Shown here piece after piece: positions 46,833 through 55,905 of a DNA stretch of 61,436 bases. A program made the position numbers and the translations under genes. The notes beneath the pieces are model-generated. The model was not told the origin of the DNA. It ran no database searches and worked only from the letters and a program-made list of their open reading frames with translations. This DNA is from Kalymmatonema hyalinum WJT4-NPBG1 (GTDB lineage: Bacteria; Cyanobacteriota; Cyanobacteriia; Cyanobacteriales; Nostocaceae): the NCBI GenBank assembly GCA_019359075.1, contig JAHHIB010000051.1:1-61436 (forward strand), in the 5' to 3' direction. Every line of letters begins with the position of its first letter. Positions within the stretch are counted from its first letter, which is position 1.

Positions 46833-47963
46833 TCATCCAAAATCTTTGAGGCTACCACGTTTGATTTGTTCATTTTCAATTGCTGCAAATAAAGCGCGAA
46901 AGTTTCCTTCCCCAAAACCTTGAGCTTGGTAACGACGCTCAATAAACTCAAAGAAAAAGGTAGGCTGGCTAAAGATGGGCTGGGTAAAAATCTGCAGTAG
47001 TACGGGGATTATATTGTTCGAGCCAAAAAAAGTATTTTCTTTCCAATCTACCAAAATTTCCTGTGCAGCAATAGCATCCAGCTCGTCTGTAGATAGGGGA
47101 AGTCCTTTTCGCTGTTGAATCTCTAAGTAGTAGCCTTTGGGAACTGGGAGTAAAGATAGACCACTAGCGCGGAATTGGGCTATTGCATGAACAATATTGC
47201 GTGTGCGCAGGGCGATATGTTGAATTCCTGCTCCTCGGTTTACATTCAAAAATTCTTGAATTTGAGAATTGGCTGAAGCTGGCTCATTAATTGGCAATTG
47301 TACCTCACCGTTGCCCGAAACCATCACCCGGCTATATAGAGCAGAGCGAGCAGTTTGAATGTTAAACGTCTGCTGGGGTTGAAAATCAAGGATCTTTTCG
47401 TACCAAGTCACTGCACGTTCTAAATCACCTGCACTGACGTTCAGCACGATGTGGTCTATGGCAGCAAACGAAGAAGATGAGGAGAATGAGGAAGCAATAT
47501 CTTCTTCCTCATCTCCCCCCACTCCCCTCTCTATCAACGTATGAGACAGGGAACCCCAAGCAGCAATTTTGCCCCATTTAATGTATTTCTGACCATATTG
47601 GTGTTGTTGAACTGGTTGCAGGACTTTTGCCCCATGCACTTGAGCAAGCGAAATGACCTGTTCTACATTTTCAACACAAAAAGCGATATCTGCCACACCA
47701 GGCGAGTGCTGGCGTAAAAATTCAGCCACTGGGCTTGAGGGTAATAGCGCAGAAGATAGCAAAAAGTAGATTGGACCACTTTTTACCACTTGCGTGCAAG
47801 TGTGAGCGTCATTCCTACCTTCTAAGGGAATACAGTCTCCCTTTTGTAGGAAGGTTGAAGGAATAGCAGAATCAGCGACTACTTGAAAACCCAAATGGCG
47901 TACAAACCAATCGCGCCACGCTTTGGCATCTTCCACATAGAAGTGAACGTGATCAATTTTCAT
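46833..47963 (-). CDS. hppD: 4-Hydroxyphenylpyruvate dioxygenase
   Basis: Converts 4-hydroxyphenylpyruvate to homogentisate, which feeds tocopherol synthesis in cyanobacteria. 376 residues with two vicinal-oxygen-chelate modules. Iron ligands His171 (IDHIVLNV), His249 (IQHIALRT) and Glu339 (FFFEFIERR) are present, as is the C-terminal gate helix (GFGEGNFRALFAAIENEQIKRG). A low-complexity insert at about 149-166 (Glu/Asp then Ser-rich) separates the modules and is encoded by GA-rich microsatellite-like DNA. Confidence 0.93.
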   Translation of the reverse strand: MKIDHVHFYVEDAKAWRDWFVRHLGFQVVADSAIPSTFLQKGDCIPLEGRNDAHTCTQVVKSGPIYFLLSSALLPSSPVAEFLRQHSPGVADIAFCVENVEQVISLAQVHGAKVLQPVQQHQYGQKYIKWGKIAAWGSLSHTLIERGVGGDEEEDIASSFSSSSSFAAIDHIVLNVSAGDLERAVTWYEKILDFQPQQTFNIQTARSALYSRVMVSGNGEVQLPINEPASANSQIQEFLNVNRGAGIQHIALRTRNIVHAIAQFRASGLSLLPVPKGYYLEIQQRKGLPLSTDELDAIAAQEILVDWKENTFFGSNNIIPVLLQIFTQPIFSQPTFFFEFIERRYQAQGFGEGNFRALFAAIENEQIKRGSLKDFG

Positions 47964-48100
47964 ATACTGTGAAAATCCAGCGCAACTGCTTATCTGTTTG
48001 TAAATTTTGCCTTTTTTACTGGATTTTCAGGTCATTCCTAAGCAAGAATCTAGATTCCTAAATACAAATGAGGAATGAGAATTCATCTCATGAATTCATT

Positions 48101-48919
48101 TTATGTTGATTGACTTGCGTCTGAAAAAACCACTTCTGGGGGTACATCGGAGCTGACTATACCTTGTAGTTCAAGTTGTTGTTGTCGAGATTGAGGCTCT
48201 AGGTTTTGTAAATTCTCTTTTAACTGAGTTTGTAGCCAGTGTTCAAAGAGTTCATTGAGCAGTCGCTGCCGCATTTCTTCATCTAACTGAGCTGGCAGTA
48301 ACTTTTCCAGCCGTACAATAACAATCCAATCTCCTAATGGTGTTGGTGGTAAAAGCTGACCAGGCTGAACTGATGCCAGCATATTTGCCAGGGCTGGATG
48401 GGGAGTTCCCAACTCAACTGGACCTATTAAGCCGCCTGTTTGAGCCTCAGGACCTTGAGAATACTCGCGAGCAAGTTCGCTAAAAGATTGTTCTCCTTCT
48501 TGAATTCGGAAGTAAAGCTCTTGGGCTATACAAATATCTTTGACCCGAATCAAAGCATAGACAACCCGATCTAACTTTGCCTTTCGCGTTAGAAAGTAGG
48601 ACTGTAACTTGTCTGCCCAAGTGCTGCGCTTGAATTGTTCCAGTTTGATGTTACGTGTGGCTAGATAATCTACTTGTTCGCGGTTTAGACCACGGGCTTG
48701 TAACCATGCTTGTAGGTCATCTTCAGAATTCAACTGGTGCTGTTGGTAAAACTGCTTATATGCCTGGCTGTTTTCTTCTTGTGTCAGGGTAAGCTTGGCG
48801 ATCGCACTGTCGATAATAATCTCTCGCAGCAAAGAAGGCAGAATTCCGTACTGCTTCAATAGGGGAATGAGTTCGTCCTTGTTAATGGCGCGATCGCCTA
48901 CTTGTAAAACTGGAACCAT
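48101..48919 (-). CDS. Parvulin-type peptidyl-prolyl isomerase
   Basis: 272 residues. A helical N-terminal chaperone region (about 1-100) is followed by a rotamase domain (about 110-215) with RIQEGEQSFSELAREYSQGP, TGGLIGPVELG and PGQLLPPTPLGDWIVIVRLE, then a charged C-terminal helix. No signal peptide is visible, so it is likely cytoplasmic, unlike SurA or PrsA. Similar genes in cyanobacteria occur near type I secretion ABC transporters, none of which is present here. GGAGGT upstream supports the start. Confidence 0.88.
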   Translation of the reverse strand: MVPVLQVGDRAINKDELIPLLKQYGILPSLLREIIIDSAIAKLTLTQEENSQAYKQFYQQHQLNSEDDLQAWLQARGLNREQVDYLATRNIKLEQFKRSTWADKLQSYFLTRKAKLDRVVYALIRVKDICIAQELYFRIQEGEQSFSELAREYSQGPEAQTGGLIGPVELGTPHPALANMLASVQPGQLLPPTPLGDWIVIVRLEKLLPAQLDEEMRQRLLNELFEHWLQTQLKENLQNLEPQSRQQQLELQGIVSSDVPPEVVFSDASQST

Positions 48920-49797
48920 AACCTCCTAAATGTTCTGCTTTATATTTTTGGCAAGATAGAGCTACGTGACTCTTTAGGTTTTATCAACATATCTTAATAA
49001 TACTATCTCTAGTTCTACTGTACTGATCATTCACAGGTAACTTTCTCGTCTACTTTTGGATCATTTGGACTCTTTGCTTTCTATTCACGGGCTGCTAAAA
49101 TCTGGATTTTTTACTTGCTGCATTTTTCAAACGACTTAAGGAATGCATATTCTTTATCTTAAACTCGTGCTAGTGCAAGGAGTGAGGAGTTAGTAGAGAA
49201 AAGTACTTACACAACCAGGGTTTTACTTGTTCCTAACTGTCTAGTACAAGGCAAAAGTCAAAAGTCAAAAGAAAGAACACTTGTGCTGCAAGGTTTTTAA
49301 CTATTTCAGATGGTAGCTTTATTTGGGTCGCGATGTACTAGTTATTTCTGCGCCCGCTGCAGTACAAGTCCGCGGGCATCCATCCGCTTTCTTTCGTTGT
49401 TAATTTTCTTGAGGTTGCTATTTTACCACAAAACTGACTTTTCGTGTGTAGCCTGATTTTGTAGCCCTCAAATGACTGCAAAAGCTCTTGCAATATTAAT
49501 TCAACAACTGTATCGTTTCAGTGGATTCTCCCAAACGTGTTCATAAAATACAACAGCATTACCACAATAAAAAACCGTTACTCCTGGTAAATATATTTAT
49601 GTATTTATGTATATTTTTTATGTCGATACTTATAATGGTCTCACCCAATGGAAATATGACTAACTCAAATCTTGCTTGAGTAGCCAATAGCCCTTACCCT
49701 AGAACTTGTTAAACCAAGTTTGCAAGATAAGGATGACAGAAAACTAAGCAATCCTTATCCTATTGAGGAACACTTTTAGGATCATAAAATTTAAATT
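48920..49797. other. Long intergenic region without supported genes
   Basis: About 880 bases between divergent genes. There is a short direct repeat (AAAAGTC, three copies) near 49254-49271 and an AT-rich part at about 49540-49660. No gene or RNA recognised. Confidence 0.4.
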
Positions 49798-50619
49798 ATG
49801 TCAAACCAATTCATTTTTGATAGCTTCATAGGTAACTCGACCTTTGTTTCGCTTGAATTAGGAGACATCTTTATTACACAGCGTAGTCGTGTTGCCAATG
49901 TGGTCGTTGGCTTGGAATATGTTGAACAACCTGACCCAAGTGGAATCAAGCGACTACAACCGATTATTGACTTTATCAAAGATTATCTAAGAGATTATCC
50001 ACATTCTGACTTGTTTGAGGTCATCAATGCTAATCTAGTCTCTAGACTACTCTATCATTCTGATTTAGATTTGTCATCACAACTGGACTCGTTGAGCGTG
50101 ACACTTGATGTTGCATCGATGGAATTTCCTTTCCCGTTTGCTAACACAATCACGTGTACCCCTGCGGGTGAGAGCAATGGACTTGTCTTGTTTAAGTTAG
50201 AAGACATCTTAATTCCGGCGTGTGACAGTGTAGCAGATGTTTTTGTCAGCCTCGATTATATCGATGGATTTGACGTTACTGGATTCAAGCCACTGCAACC
50301 TATCGCCGACTTCGTCAAAGATTCTCTAACAGATTACCCTTATGCTGACTTGTTTGAAGTCATCAACCGTAATCTCACCTTTGGGCTGCTTTCTAATTGT
50401 GATCTAGAGTTATCATCAGTACTAAATTCCCTGAGTATTACACTTAGTGTCCCACAAGGACTAGTTCCTTTGCCATTGACTAGCACCGTCACCGCCACCT
50501 CAACTCGGGCGACTCAACTCTCTATTTTAGCGGATAATTTACTGGGGTTCAGTGCTGAGCAGTTAGGTCATCCCTTCTACAATAATATTGATGGGAACAC
50601 ACTGAAGCGATTTTGGTGA
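49798..50619 (+). CDS. Protein of unknown function built from two tandem repeats
   Basis: 273 residues; I do not recognise the family. Residues about 18-119 and 132-233 are clearly homologous: DYPHSDLFEVINANLVSRLL against DYPYADLFEVINRNLTFGLL, then SQLDSLSVTLDV against SVLNSLSITLSV. Each unit has the rhythm helix (LQPI.DF.KD), helix (DLFEVIN.NL), beta strand (SLS.TL.V), loosely like a T-fold half, but this is only an impression. No signal peptide or membrane helix. It stands alone, with long non-coding sequence before it. Confidence 0.7.
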   Translation: MSNQFIFDSFIGNSTFVSLELGDIFITQRSRVANVVVGLEYVEQPDPSGIKRLQPIIDFIKDYLRDYPHSDLFEVINANLVSRLLYHSDLDLSSQLDSLSVTLDVASMEFPFPFANTITCTPAGESNGLVLFKLEDILIPACDSVADVFVSLDYIDGFDVTGFKPLQPIADFVKDSLTDYPYADLFEVINRNLTFGLLSNCDLELSSVLNSLSITLSVPQGLVPLPLTSTVTATSTRATQLSILADNLLGFSAEQLGHPFYNNIDGNTLKRFW

Positions 50620-50740
50620 TTTGACTTGTTGAAGGCGGAGGTAAAAAATTTCAACTTGTGTCACTACACTCAGGGAAATCCTGATGTCTTCATATCATTA
50701 ATTTCATATCATTAAAAGTGATCAGTTGTGAGCCATAATT

Positions 50741-52390
50741 TCATTTCTTCAAATTTCCATCCAAAGCGTTTTGTGATGGAGATTGAACAACCTTTTGATT
50801 TGCTTTTTGATGACGGGTTTGCCATTGAGTGTAGAAAAAGAGAATGGCAAGCAAAATGTAGCCAACAGCCCAGGGCGTTCCAGTTCCAAAACCCAAATTG
50901 ACAACAGTATCTGCTACAGTCCACCGGTAGCTGTGCATCAAACCCACCCAAGAGAGTAAAGCCGCTGCAATAGACCAATAGGCAGCTTTTTTGAAGTCAC
51001 GCTCAATAATATAAACTGTGATAGCAGCCAAAATCATCGCTGAAAAAATAAATCCCTGCTCCAAAGCAAAAGCACCATCAATATATGTATCGCTCAGCTT
51101 AAATTGCTCAATTAAGGCTGGTGTTAAAGGTTTTTCTGGCGTTCCGAGACTTGCTGCCCGTAGTGCATTTTTGGCGATTAATGCACCCCAGCCTGCAATT
51201 CCTGGTAATAAACCGACAACCACAGCGGGTGCATGATGAGCAGGGGTTGCTGTGAAGCTTTGAGCCACAATCACAATACCAATCCACAATACAATTGCCA
51301 TTCCAGCTTCAATCGGGACAAAATAGGCAAGCATTGCCACGGTTCCAGTCAGGCACAGCAACCCCATGAAAATACCATTGAGAATCGAGTAACCCACTCT
51401 TGCCCCTAAAGCTTTCCAGCCAGGATGTCCGATATAAATGGTGGTGGGGAAACAAGAACCACAAACAGCGGCAACAAGCGTACCAATGCCATTAGCTGCA
51501 AGACTTGGGGTAGCAGGATAAGTATCTCCGGCGGCTTCAGCACTTTCTAAATTTTGCAGGCTACCGACAAGGTTAAAAAGCCCCATTGGTAAAATGATGC
51601 TGAAGTAGTCCACTAAGACGGCGCGACTATTCCACAATTCCCCTAACCACAATCTTGGTATGTAAACTCCAATCGGTTGTAGTGCAGTGACGAACTTGGC
51701 ATTATCCCAACTTACCAAACCTGTTCCCCATGCCAAACCAATTCCTAAAAGAACTGCCAATAAACCACCAGGAATGGCAAATCGAACCTGCCCAAAGTAG
51801 GTAATGAGAATCACGCCTAAGGGAACTAAACCGACTACGGGATTGGCAAAAGTCCGAAACAGAAAGCCAATGGCAATGAAGGTGATGGCAATACCACCTA
51901 AAGTTGAAAGCATTGCCGCACGGGGAGCAAGGCGACGCAGAGGATTCCCAATCCATGCACCTACTAATTCAATCAAACCTGAACCCAAACACGCTACCAA
52001 ACCTGCTTGCCATGCTAATTCTGCAGCCTGTTCTGAAGATGCACCTTGGGCGATCGCCGCCAATCGCACAGGTAACATCACCAAAAATACATAAGCGAAA
52101 AGGCTCACAGTGTTAATGCCATAAGGCAAAGCAGTGATATCATCTCGCTGCTCCTGTTGACCTTTTTGGTAAGCTAACCAACCATAATAAAAGTTACCGA
52201 CAATTAAACTTAAAGCAATTCCTGGCAAAATGCGCCCATATACCAGGAACGCAGGAAAGCCAAGCACTCCTTGACACAAATTGACAATCAACAAAATTTG
52301 AATCAAGTTGTCGAGAAAAAGCCCAAATAAACCATCTATATCTCTGCGAACAAACCAGCGGGGAGCCTTCAGTGCTGCACTTTCCATCAT
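50741..52390 (-). CDS. NCS2-family permease (xanthine/uracil permease-like)
   Basis: 549 residues with about 12-14 membrane helices. Family features: RDIDGLFGLFLDNLIQILLI at the start, DDITALPYGINTVSLFAYVF, LGGIAITFIAIGFLF, and NLVGSLQNLESAEAAGDTYP at the substrate-binding helix. It would import a nucleobase or a related compound by proton or sodium symport; the substrate is not predictable. No purine or pyrimidine catabolic genes are nearby. A second in-frame ATG follows immediately, so the start is uncertain by one codon. Confidence 0.88.
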   Translation of the reverse strand: MMESAALKAPRWFVRRDIDGLFGLFLDNLIQILLIVNLCQGVLGFPAFLVYGRILPGIALSLIVGNFYYGWLAYQKGQQEQRDDITALPYGINTVSLFAYVFLVMLPVRLAAIAQGASSEQAAELAWQAGLVACLGSGLIELVGAWIGNPLRRLAPRAAMLSTLGGIAITFIAIGFLFRTFANPVVGLVPLGVILITYFGQVRFAIPGGLLAVLLGIGLAWGTGLVSWDNAKFVTALQPIGVYIPRLWLGELWNSRAVLVDYFSIILPMGLFNLVGSLQNLESAEAAGDTYPATPSLAANGIGTLVAAVCGSCFPTTIYIGHPGWKALGARVGYSILNGIFMGLLCLTGTVAMLAYFVPIEAGMAIVLWIGIVIVAQSFTATPAHHAPAVVVGLLPGIAGWGALIAKNALRAASLGTPEKPLTPALIEQFKLSDTYIDGAFALEQGFIFSAMILAAITVYIIERDFKKAAYWSIAAALLSWVGLMHSYRWTVADTVVNLGFGTGTPWAVGYILLAILFFYTQWQTRHQKANQKVVQSPSQNALDGNLKK

Positions 52391-52740
52391 TTACTTTTGC
52401 CTGGACAATTTTTTTGCGATCGCTTCAAGGATATCAGTAAAGATATTGTTTGGAGTTGTAGATCTTCAAGTATGCACTATCGCTTTTTTGTTCACTTTGG
52501 CAAGGGGGCGATGTCTGGCGACAAGCTCTTGAGGTATATCTACCCTACGCAGTAGCTTATACTGCAAGAGATTGAGTCAGCAAGGGATAAATGAGGGCGA
52601 TGCCCCTTCGGGGCTGCGCTCTGCGCCATCGCCTAGGTTGGGCACTTCGTGCCATCGCAGTCTAGTGTATGCCTTGGAACGAATGGACAGACGGTATAGC
52701 TAAACAGAAGATTGAAAAGTTGAATTTGGCAAGAGATGGA

Positions 52741-53247
52741 ATGAGCTTGATATTTGAAACTCACAGGTTGCTATTGAAGCCAATTTTAGAGAGCGATCTG
52801 AATACACTACACAGTATTTTTATTAATCCATACGTTAGAAAGTATTTATGCGACGACAAGGTTTTTTCTTTGCAACAAGTTAAAGAAATGTTCATAGAGA
52901 GCCAAAAGCTCTTTGATGAAAGAAGGTTTGGTCTTTGGTTTATTGAGACTAAAGATGAGAAAGAAATTATCGGGTTTGTTGGTTTGTGGTATTTCTTTGA
53001 ACAAGAGCAGCCCCAATTAGTTTATGCTTTGCTGCCTGAAGCGACCAAAAAAGGTTATGGTACTGAAGCCGCAACTAGAATCGTGGAGTATTGTTTTAAC
53101 GAACTTGGCTATCAGTATCTTTTAGCAAGCTGTGATAAGCCAAACCTTGAGTCACGGAAATTAGCAGAAAGAATTGGAATGAGAGAAGTAGAGGAAACGA
53201 TTGTGAATGGCAACCCATTATTATTCTTTAGGGTTGAGAGGTTGTAG
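52741..53247 (+). CDS. GNAT-family N-acetyltransferase
   Basis: About 168 residues from ATG 52741 (MSLIFETHRLLLKPILESD). It follows the RimJ-type GNAT layout: THRLLL start, IGFVGLWYF, then the acetyl-CoA site PEATKKGYGTEAATRIVEYCF and ANLESRKLAERIGM-like PNLESRKLAERIGMR. The substrate (protein N-terminus, antibiotic or small amine) is unknown. The frame is open to 52669, but the domain begins at residue 25 of that version. Interspersed GGGGC/GCCCC repeats lie immediately upstream. Confidence 0.85.
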   Translation: MSLIFETHRLLLKPILESDLNTLHSIFINPYVRKYLCDDKVFSLQQVKEMFIESQKLFDERRFGLWFIETKDEKEIIGFVGLWYFFEQEQPQLVYALLPEATKKGYGTEAATRIVEYCFNELGYQYLLASCDKPNLESRKLAERIGMREVEETIVNGNPLLFFRVERL

Positions 53248-53353
53248 GTAAAGTGCTATCCAACAATCAAAACCACCGTATTGGGATATAGGCGATGATC
53301 GCTTCTCCCTAGTGGCTATGCTAGACTTTGAATTCAAAGCTCTAAGGGTAGCT

Positions 53354-53668
53354 ATGACATCTCAAATTATTTATCCTCATATTGAAAAGCTAGAGGGTCA
53401 GTCAGCTAGATTGCAAAGATTGCCCCGTATTCGAGTTGCTCAGCTAGCAATGGATTACTTGGCACATGGTTGGTTAGTCGAGGAGATGTGCCGACAGCAC
53501 CCTTACTTACGCCCCTCCGAAGCTTACGCAGCAATGGGGTATTACTTTGATCATCAGGAAGAGATTGATACCGAAATTCGCACTGAATGGGAACAAGTAC
53601 AACGGGAAAAAGCTCAGTCTCCTGCTTCTCCATTTGTTGTCCGAATGAGGGCAAAAGGAATTTTGTAA
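53354..53668 (+). CDS. DUF433-family protein (antitoxin-like)
   Basis: About 104 residues. The helical DUF433 pattern is visible: RLPRIRVAQLAMDYLAHGWL, VEEMCRQHPYLRPSEAYAAM and YYFDHQEEIDTEI. DUF433 proteins are often paired as antitoxins with a PIN-like DUF5615 toxin encoded next door. Here only repeat sequence and then lysC follow, so no toxin partner is visible. An upstream in-frame ATG at 53312 is possible but adds non-conserved residues. Confidence 0.8.
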   Translation: MTSQIIYPHIEKLEGQSARLQRLPRIRVAQLAMDYLAHGWLVEEMCRQHPYLRPSEAYAAMGYYFDHQEEIDTEIRTEWEQVQREKAQSPASPFVVRMRAKGIL

Positions 53669-53727
53669 GTGACGAGTGGTTAAATACCGTTCAATATTTA
53701 CCTCTCTAACCAGCCGTCTAACAATTC

Positions 53728-53846
53728 GTTTTCTCGTTCCTTGCCTCGGGCAAGGAATGTATAACTTGAGGCTCTGCCTCAATATAATTATGGGAGGCAG
53801 AGCCTCAAATGATGCATTCCCATGCTCAGCATGGGAACGAGAGAGC
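53728..53846. repeat. Composite palindromic interspersed repeat
   Basis: Three successive hairpins within about 120 bases: CCTTGCCTCGGGCAAGG, GAGGCTCTGCCTC with its copy GGCAGAGCCTC, and CCCATGCTCAGCATGGG. The outer ends (CTCGTTCC and GGAACGAG) are complementary. This is a dispersed cyanobacterial repeat between DUF433 and lysC; it could fold into a structured RNA but is not a known gene. Confidence 0.75.
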
Positions 53847-53881
53847 TTGAAGATGTTGTCCGGCTTGACTTTGAGTGATTA

Positions 53882-55714
53882 TTAAGCAGGCACTTGAATA
53901 CTGTGGCTACCTGCAAGCCCAAATGCTGTGTGAATCGCTTGCAATGCCTTAACACCTTCCTCTTGCGCTACAACACAGCTAATTTTGATTTCCGAAGTGG
54001 CAATCATTTGGATATTAATTTGGTGATGTGCTAGCGCTTCAAACATTGTAGCCGCAATGCCTGGTTGTCCTACCATGCCTGCTCCTACAACACTGACTTT
54101 GGCGATCGCACTATTCAATACAACTTCACCCCATCCATATTCTGCGGCTGCTTGCTGGAGCATTTGTTGTGCTGCTTGTGCATCCATCCTGGCAACGGTG
54201 AAGGCAATATCGCGTCTGGGAACGCCATTGATCACATGACAGCGCTGGGACTGAATAATCATGTCTACGCTGATGTTGTGTTCTGCCAACAGTCCAAACA
54301 GCTTCGCGGCTGTTCCCGGACGATCTGGTACTTGACGAATTGCCAAACGCGCCTGGTTCATGTCTAGGGCGACACCCCTCACAGGGGATGAGGGGGATGA
54401 GGCAGATGAGGGGGATGAGGGGGATGAGGGGGGTGATTTGTCTGCCCCGACTTCCCCGACTTCAAAGGCGGTGTGGAGGGCTGCAACGGCGCGATCGCAA
54501 TCTGCATTGTCAATCACGCAACTGACTTTGACTTCGCTGGTGGAAATCATCTTGATGTTGACGCCAGCTTCTGCAAGGGTGGCGAACATCTTTGCCGCAA
54601 CACCAGGACGCCCGATCATTCCCGCACCTGCAATACTGACTTTGGCAACATTCTGCTGTATCATCACTTCAGCTTCTTCAGTTTCAGCAGCTTTGTGAGA
54701 GCGCAGAACAGGAGCAATGGCTGCCGCTACGGCTTCCGCTCGTTTTAAAATAGGTGCCCTCACGGTAAACGCTATGTCATTTGTGTTACCTTCGTGAATT
54801 GACTGAATAATTAAATCTACATCCACATCCTGAGTGGCAATTTCCCCAAATAACCGTGCTGCAACGCCTGGTTTATCTGGTACACGCAACATGGACACTT
54901 TGGCTTGGTCGGTGTCAAATTCTACATCATCAACGGGACGGGCAATTTCCAAATTGACGAGCGATCGCGGACGCGGTGTTGGTGAAATCACCCAAGTCCC
55001 GGGATCATCTGTCCAACTCGAGCGAACCACCAACGGAACGCCATAGTTGCGGGCAATTTCCACAGCACGGGGATGCAAGACTTTTGCCCCCAAACTTGCG
55101 AGTTCCAGCATTTCATCGCTGGTGATTTCATCTATCAGCTGTGCTTCTGGAACCAAACGGGGATCTGTCGTTAAAATCCCTGGCACATCGGTATAAATTT
55201 CACAAAAATCTGCTCGCAATGCTGCTGCTAAAGCCACTGCTGAGGTGTCTGAACCGCCACGTCCCAAGGTAGTAATTTCCAATTCCTCAGTTCTGGTAAT
55301 ACCCTGGAACCCAGCCACAACAATAACTTTGTTTTGATTAAGATGTCGCTTGACCCGCTCTGTTTCGATATGTAAAATTCGCGCTCGAGTGTGTGCTGCT
55401 TCGGTAACAATTCCTACTTGCGCTCCTGTCAGAGAAATTGCTGGCTGTCCAAGTTCTTGCAAAGCCATACTTACTAAGGCAATGGTGACTTGTTCACCCG
55501 TGGAAAGCAACATATCCATTTCCCGGCTGTTGGGATTGGTTGAAATTTCGTATGCTAGCTTAACGAGTCCATCGGTGGTTTTACCCATTGCGGAAACCAC
55601 AACGACAACAGAGTTTCCTGCTTTGACAGTTTTGCACACGCGCTGTGCGACAGCTTGAATACGTTCTACTGAACCGACAGATGTACCACCGTATTTTTGA
55701 ACTATGAGCGGCAT
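53882..55714 (-). CDS. lysC: Aspartate kinase
   Basis: Phosphorylates aspartate in the first step of lysine, threonine and methionine synthesis. 610 residues: kinase domain (about 1-245) with VQKYGGTSVGSVERI, FQGITRTEELEITTLGRGGSD and EIYTDVPGI, then four ACT domains in two pairs (about 265-420 and 455-605), the long cyanobacterial form with internal feedback sites. Between the ACT pairs a linker (about 425-445, PPSSPSSPSSASSPSSP) is encoded by a nine-base minisatellite. The enzyme looks complete. Confidence 0.96.
   Translation of the reverse strand: MPLIVQKYGGTSVGSVERIQAVAQRVCKTVKAGNSVVVVVSAMGKTTDGLVKLAYEISTNPNSREMDMLLSTGEQVTIALVSMALQELGQPAISLTGAQVGIVTEAAHTRARILHIETERVKRHLNQNKVIVVAGFQGITRTEELEITTLGRGGSDTSAVALAAALRADFCEIYTDVPGILTTDPRLVPEAQLIDEITSDEMLELASLGAKVLHPRAVEIARNYGVPLVVRSSWTDDPGTWVISPTPRPRSLVNLEIARPVDDVEFDTDQAKVSMLRVPDKPGVAARLFGEIATQDVDVDLIIQSIHEGNTNDIAFTVRAPILKRAEAVAAAIAPVLRSHKAAETEEAEVMIQQNVAKVSIAGAGMIGRPGVAAKMFATLAEAGVNIKMISTSEVKVSCVIDNADCDRAVAALHTAFEVGEVGADKSPPSSPSSPSSASSPSSPVRGVALDMNQARLAIRQVPDRPGTAAKLFGLLAEHNISVDMIIQSQRCHVINGVPRRDIAFTVARMDAQAAQQMLQQAAAEYGWGEVVLNSAIAKVSVVGAGMVGQPGIAATMFEALAHHQINIQMIATSEIKISCVVAQEEGVKALQAIHTAFGLAGSHSIQVPA
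54376..54436. repeat. Nine-base minisatellite inside lysC
   Basis: About six imperfect copies of GATGAGGGG lie in the lysC linker. The unit length keeps frame and encodes Ser-Ser-Pro repeats. Confidence 0.8.
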
Positions 55715-55746
55715 AAGTTTAATGTAGTCAATCGTCCCAGGGAAAT

Positions 55747-55905
55747 CTATTTGTTCATTATATTTCTTGCACCGTATCTAATTTCATATAATCCCAGTAA
55801 ACTTGCTGCAACTAGCAACGCCAATAAGTCGTAAATTGCTCTGTAAGCTAGGGTTGCGCCTAAAATTGCTACAGGAGAAAATTTCGTCTTGAGAAAATGG
55901 CGATC
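55747..55905 (-). pseudogene. C-terminal remnant of a YbhN/UPF0104-type membrane protein
   Basis: An open stretch without a start reads SPVAILGATLAYRAIYDLLA and continues LLVAASLLGLYEI to a stop. It resembles the last helices of lysylphosphatidylglycerol-synthase-like (UPF0104) membrane proteins (A...LAYR..Y.LLPL). Only about 50 codons survive, directly upstream of lysC on the same strand. Confidence 0.45.

Noticed and set aside
54340-54698. Plus-strand frames opposite lysC
   Set aside because: They arise from the minisatellite and from codon bias of the conserved kinase on the other strand.
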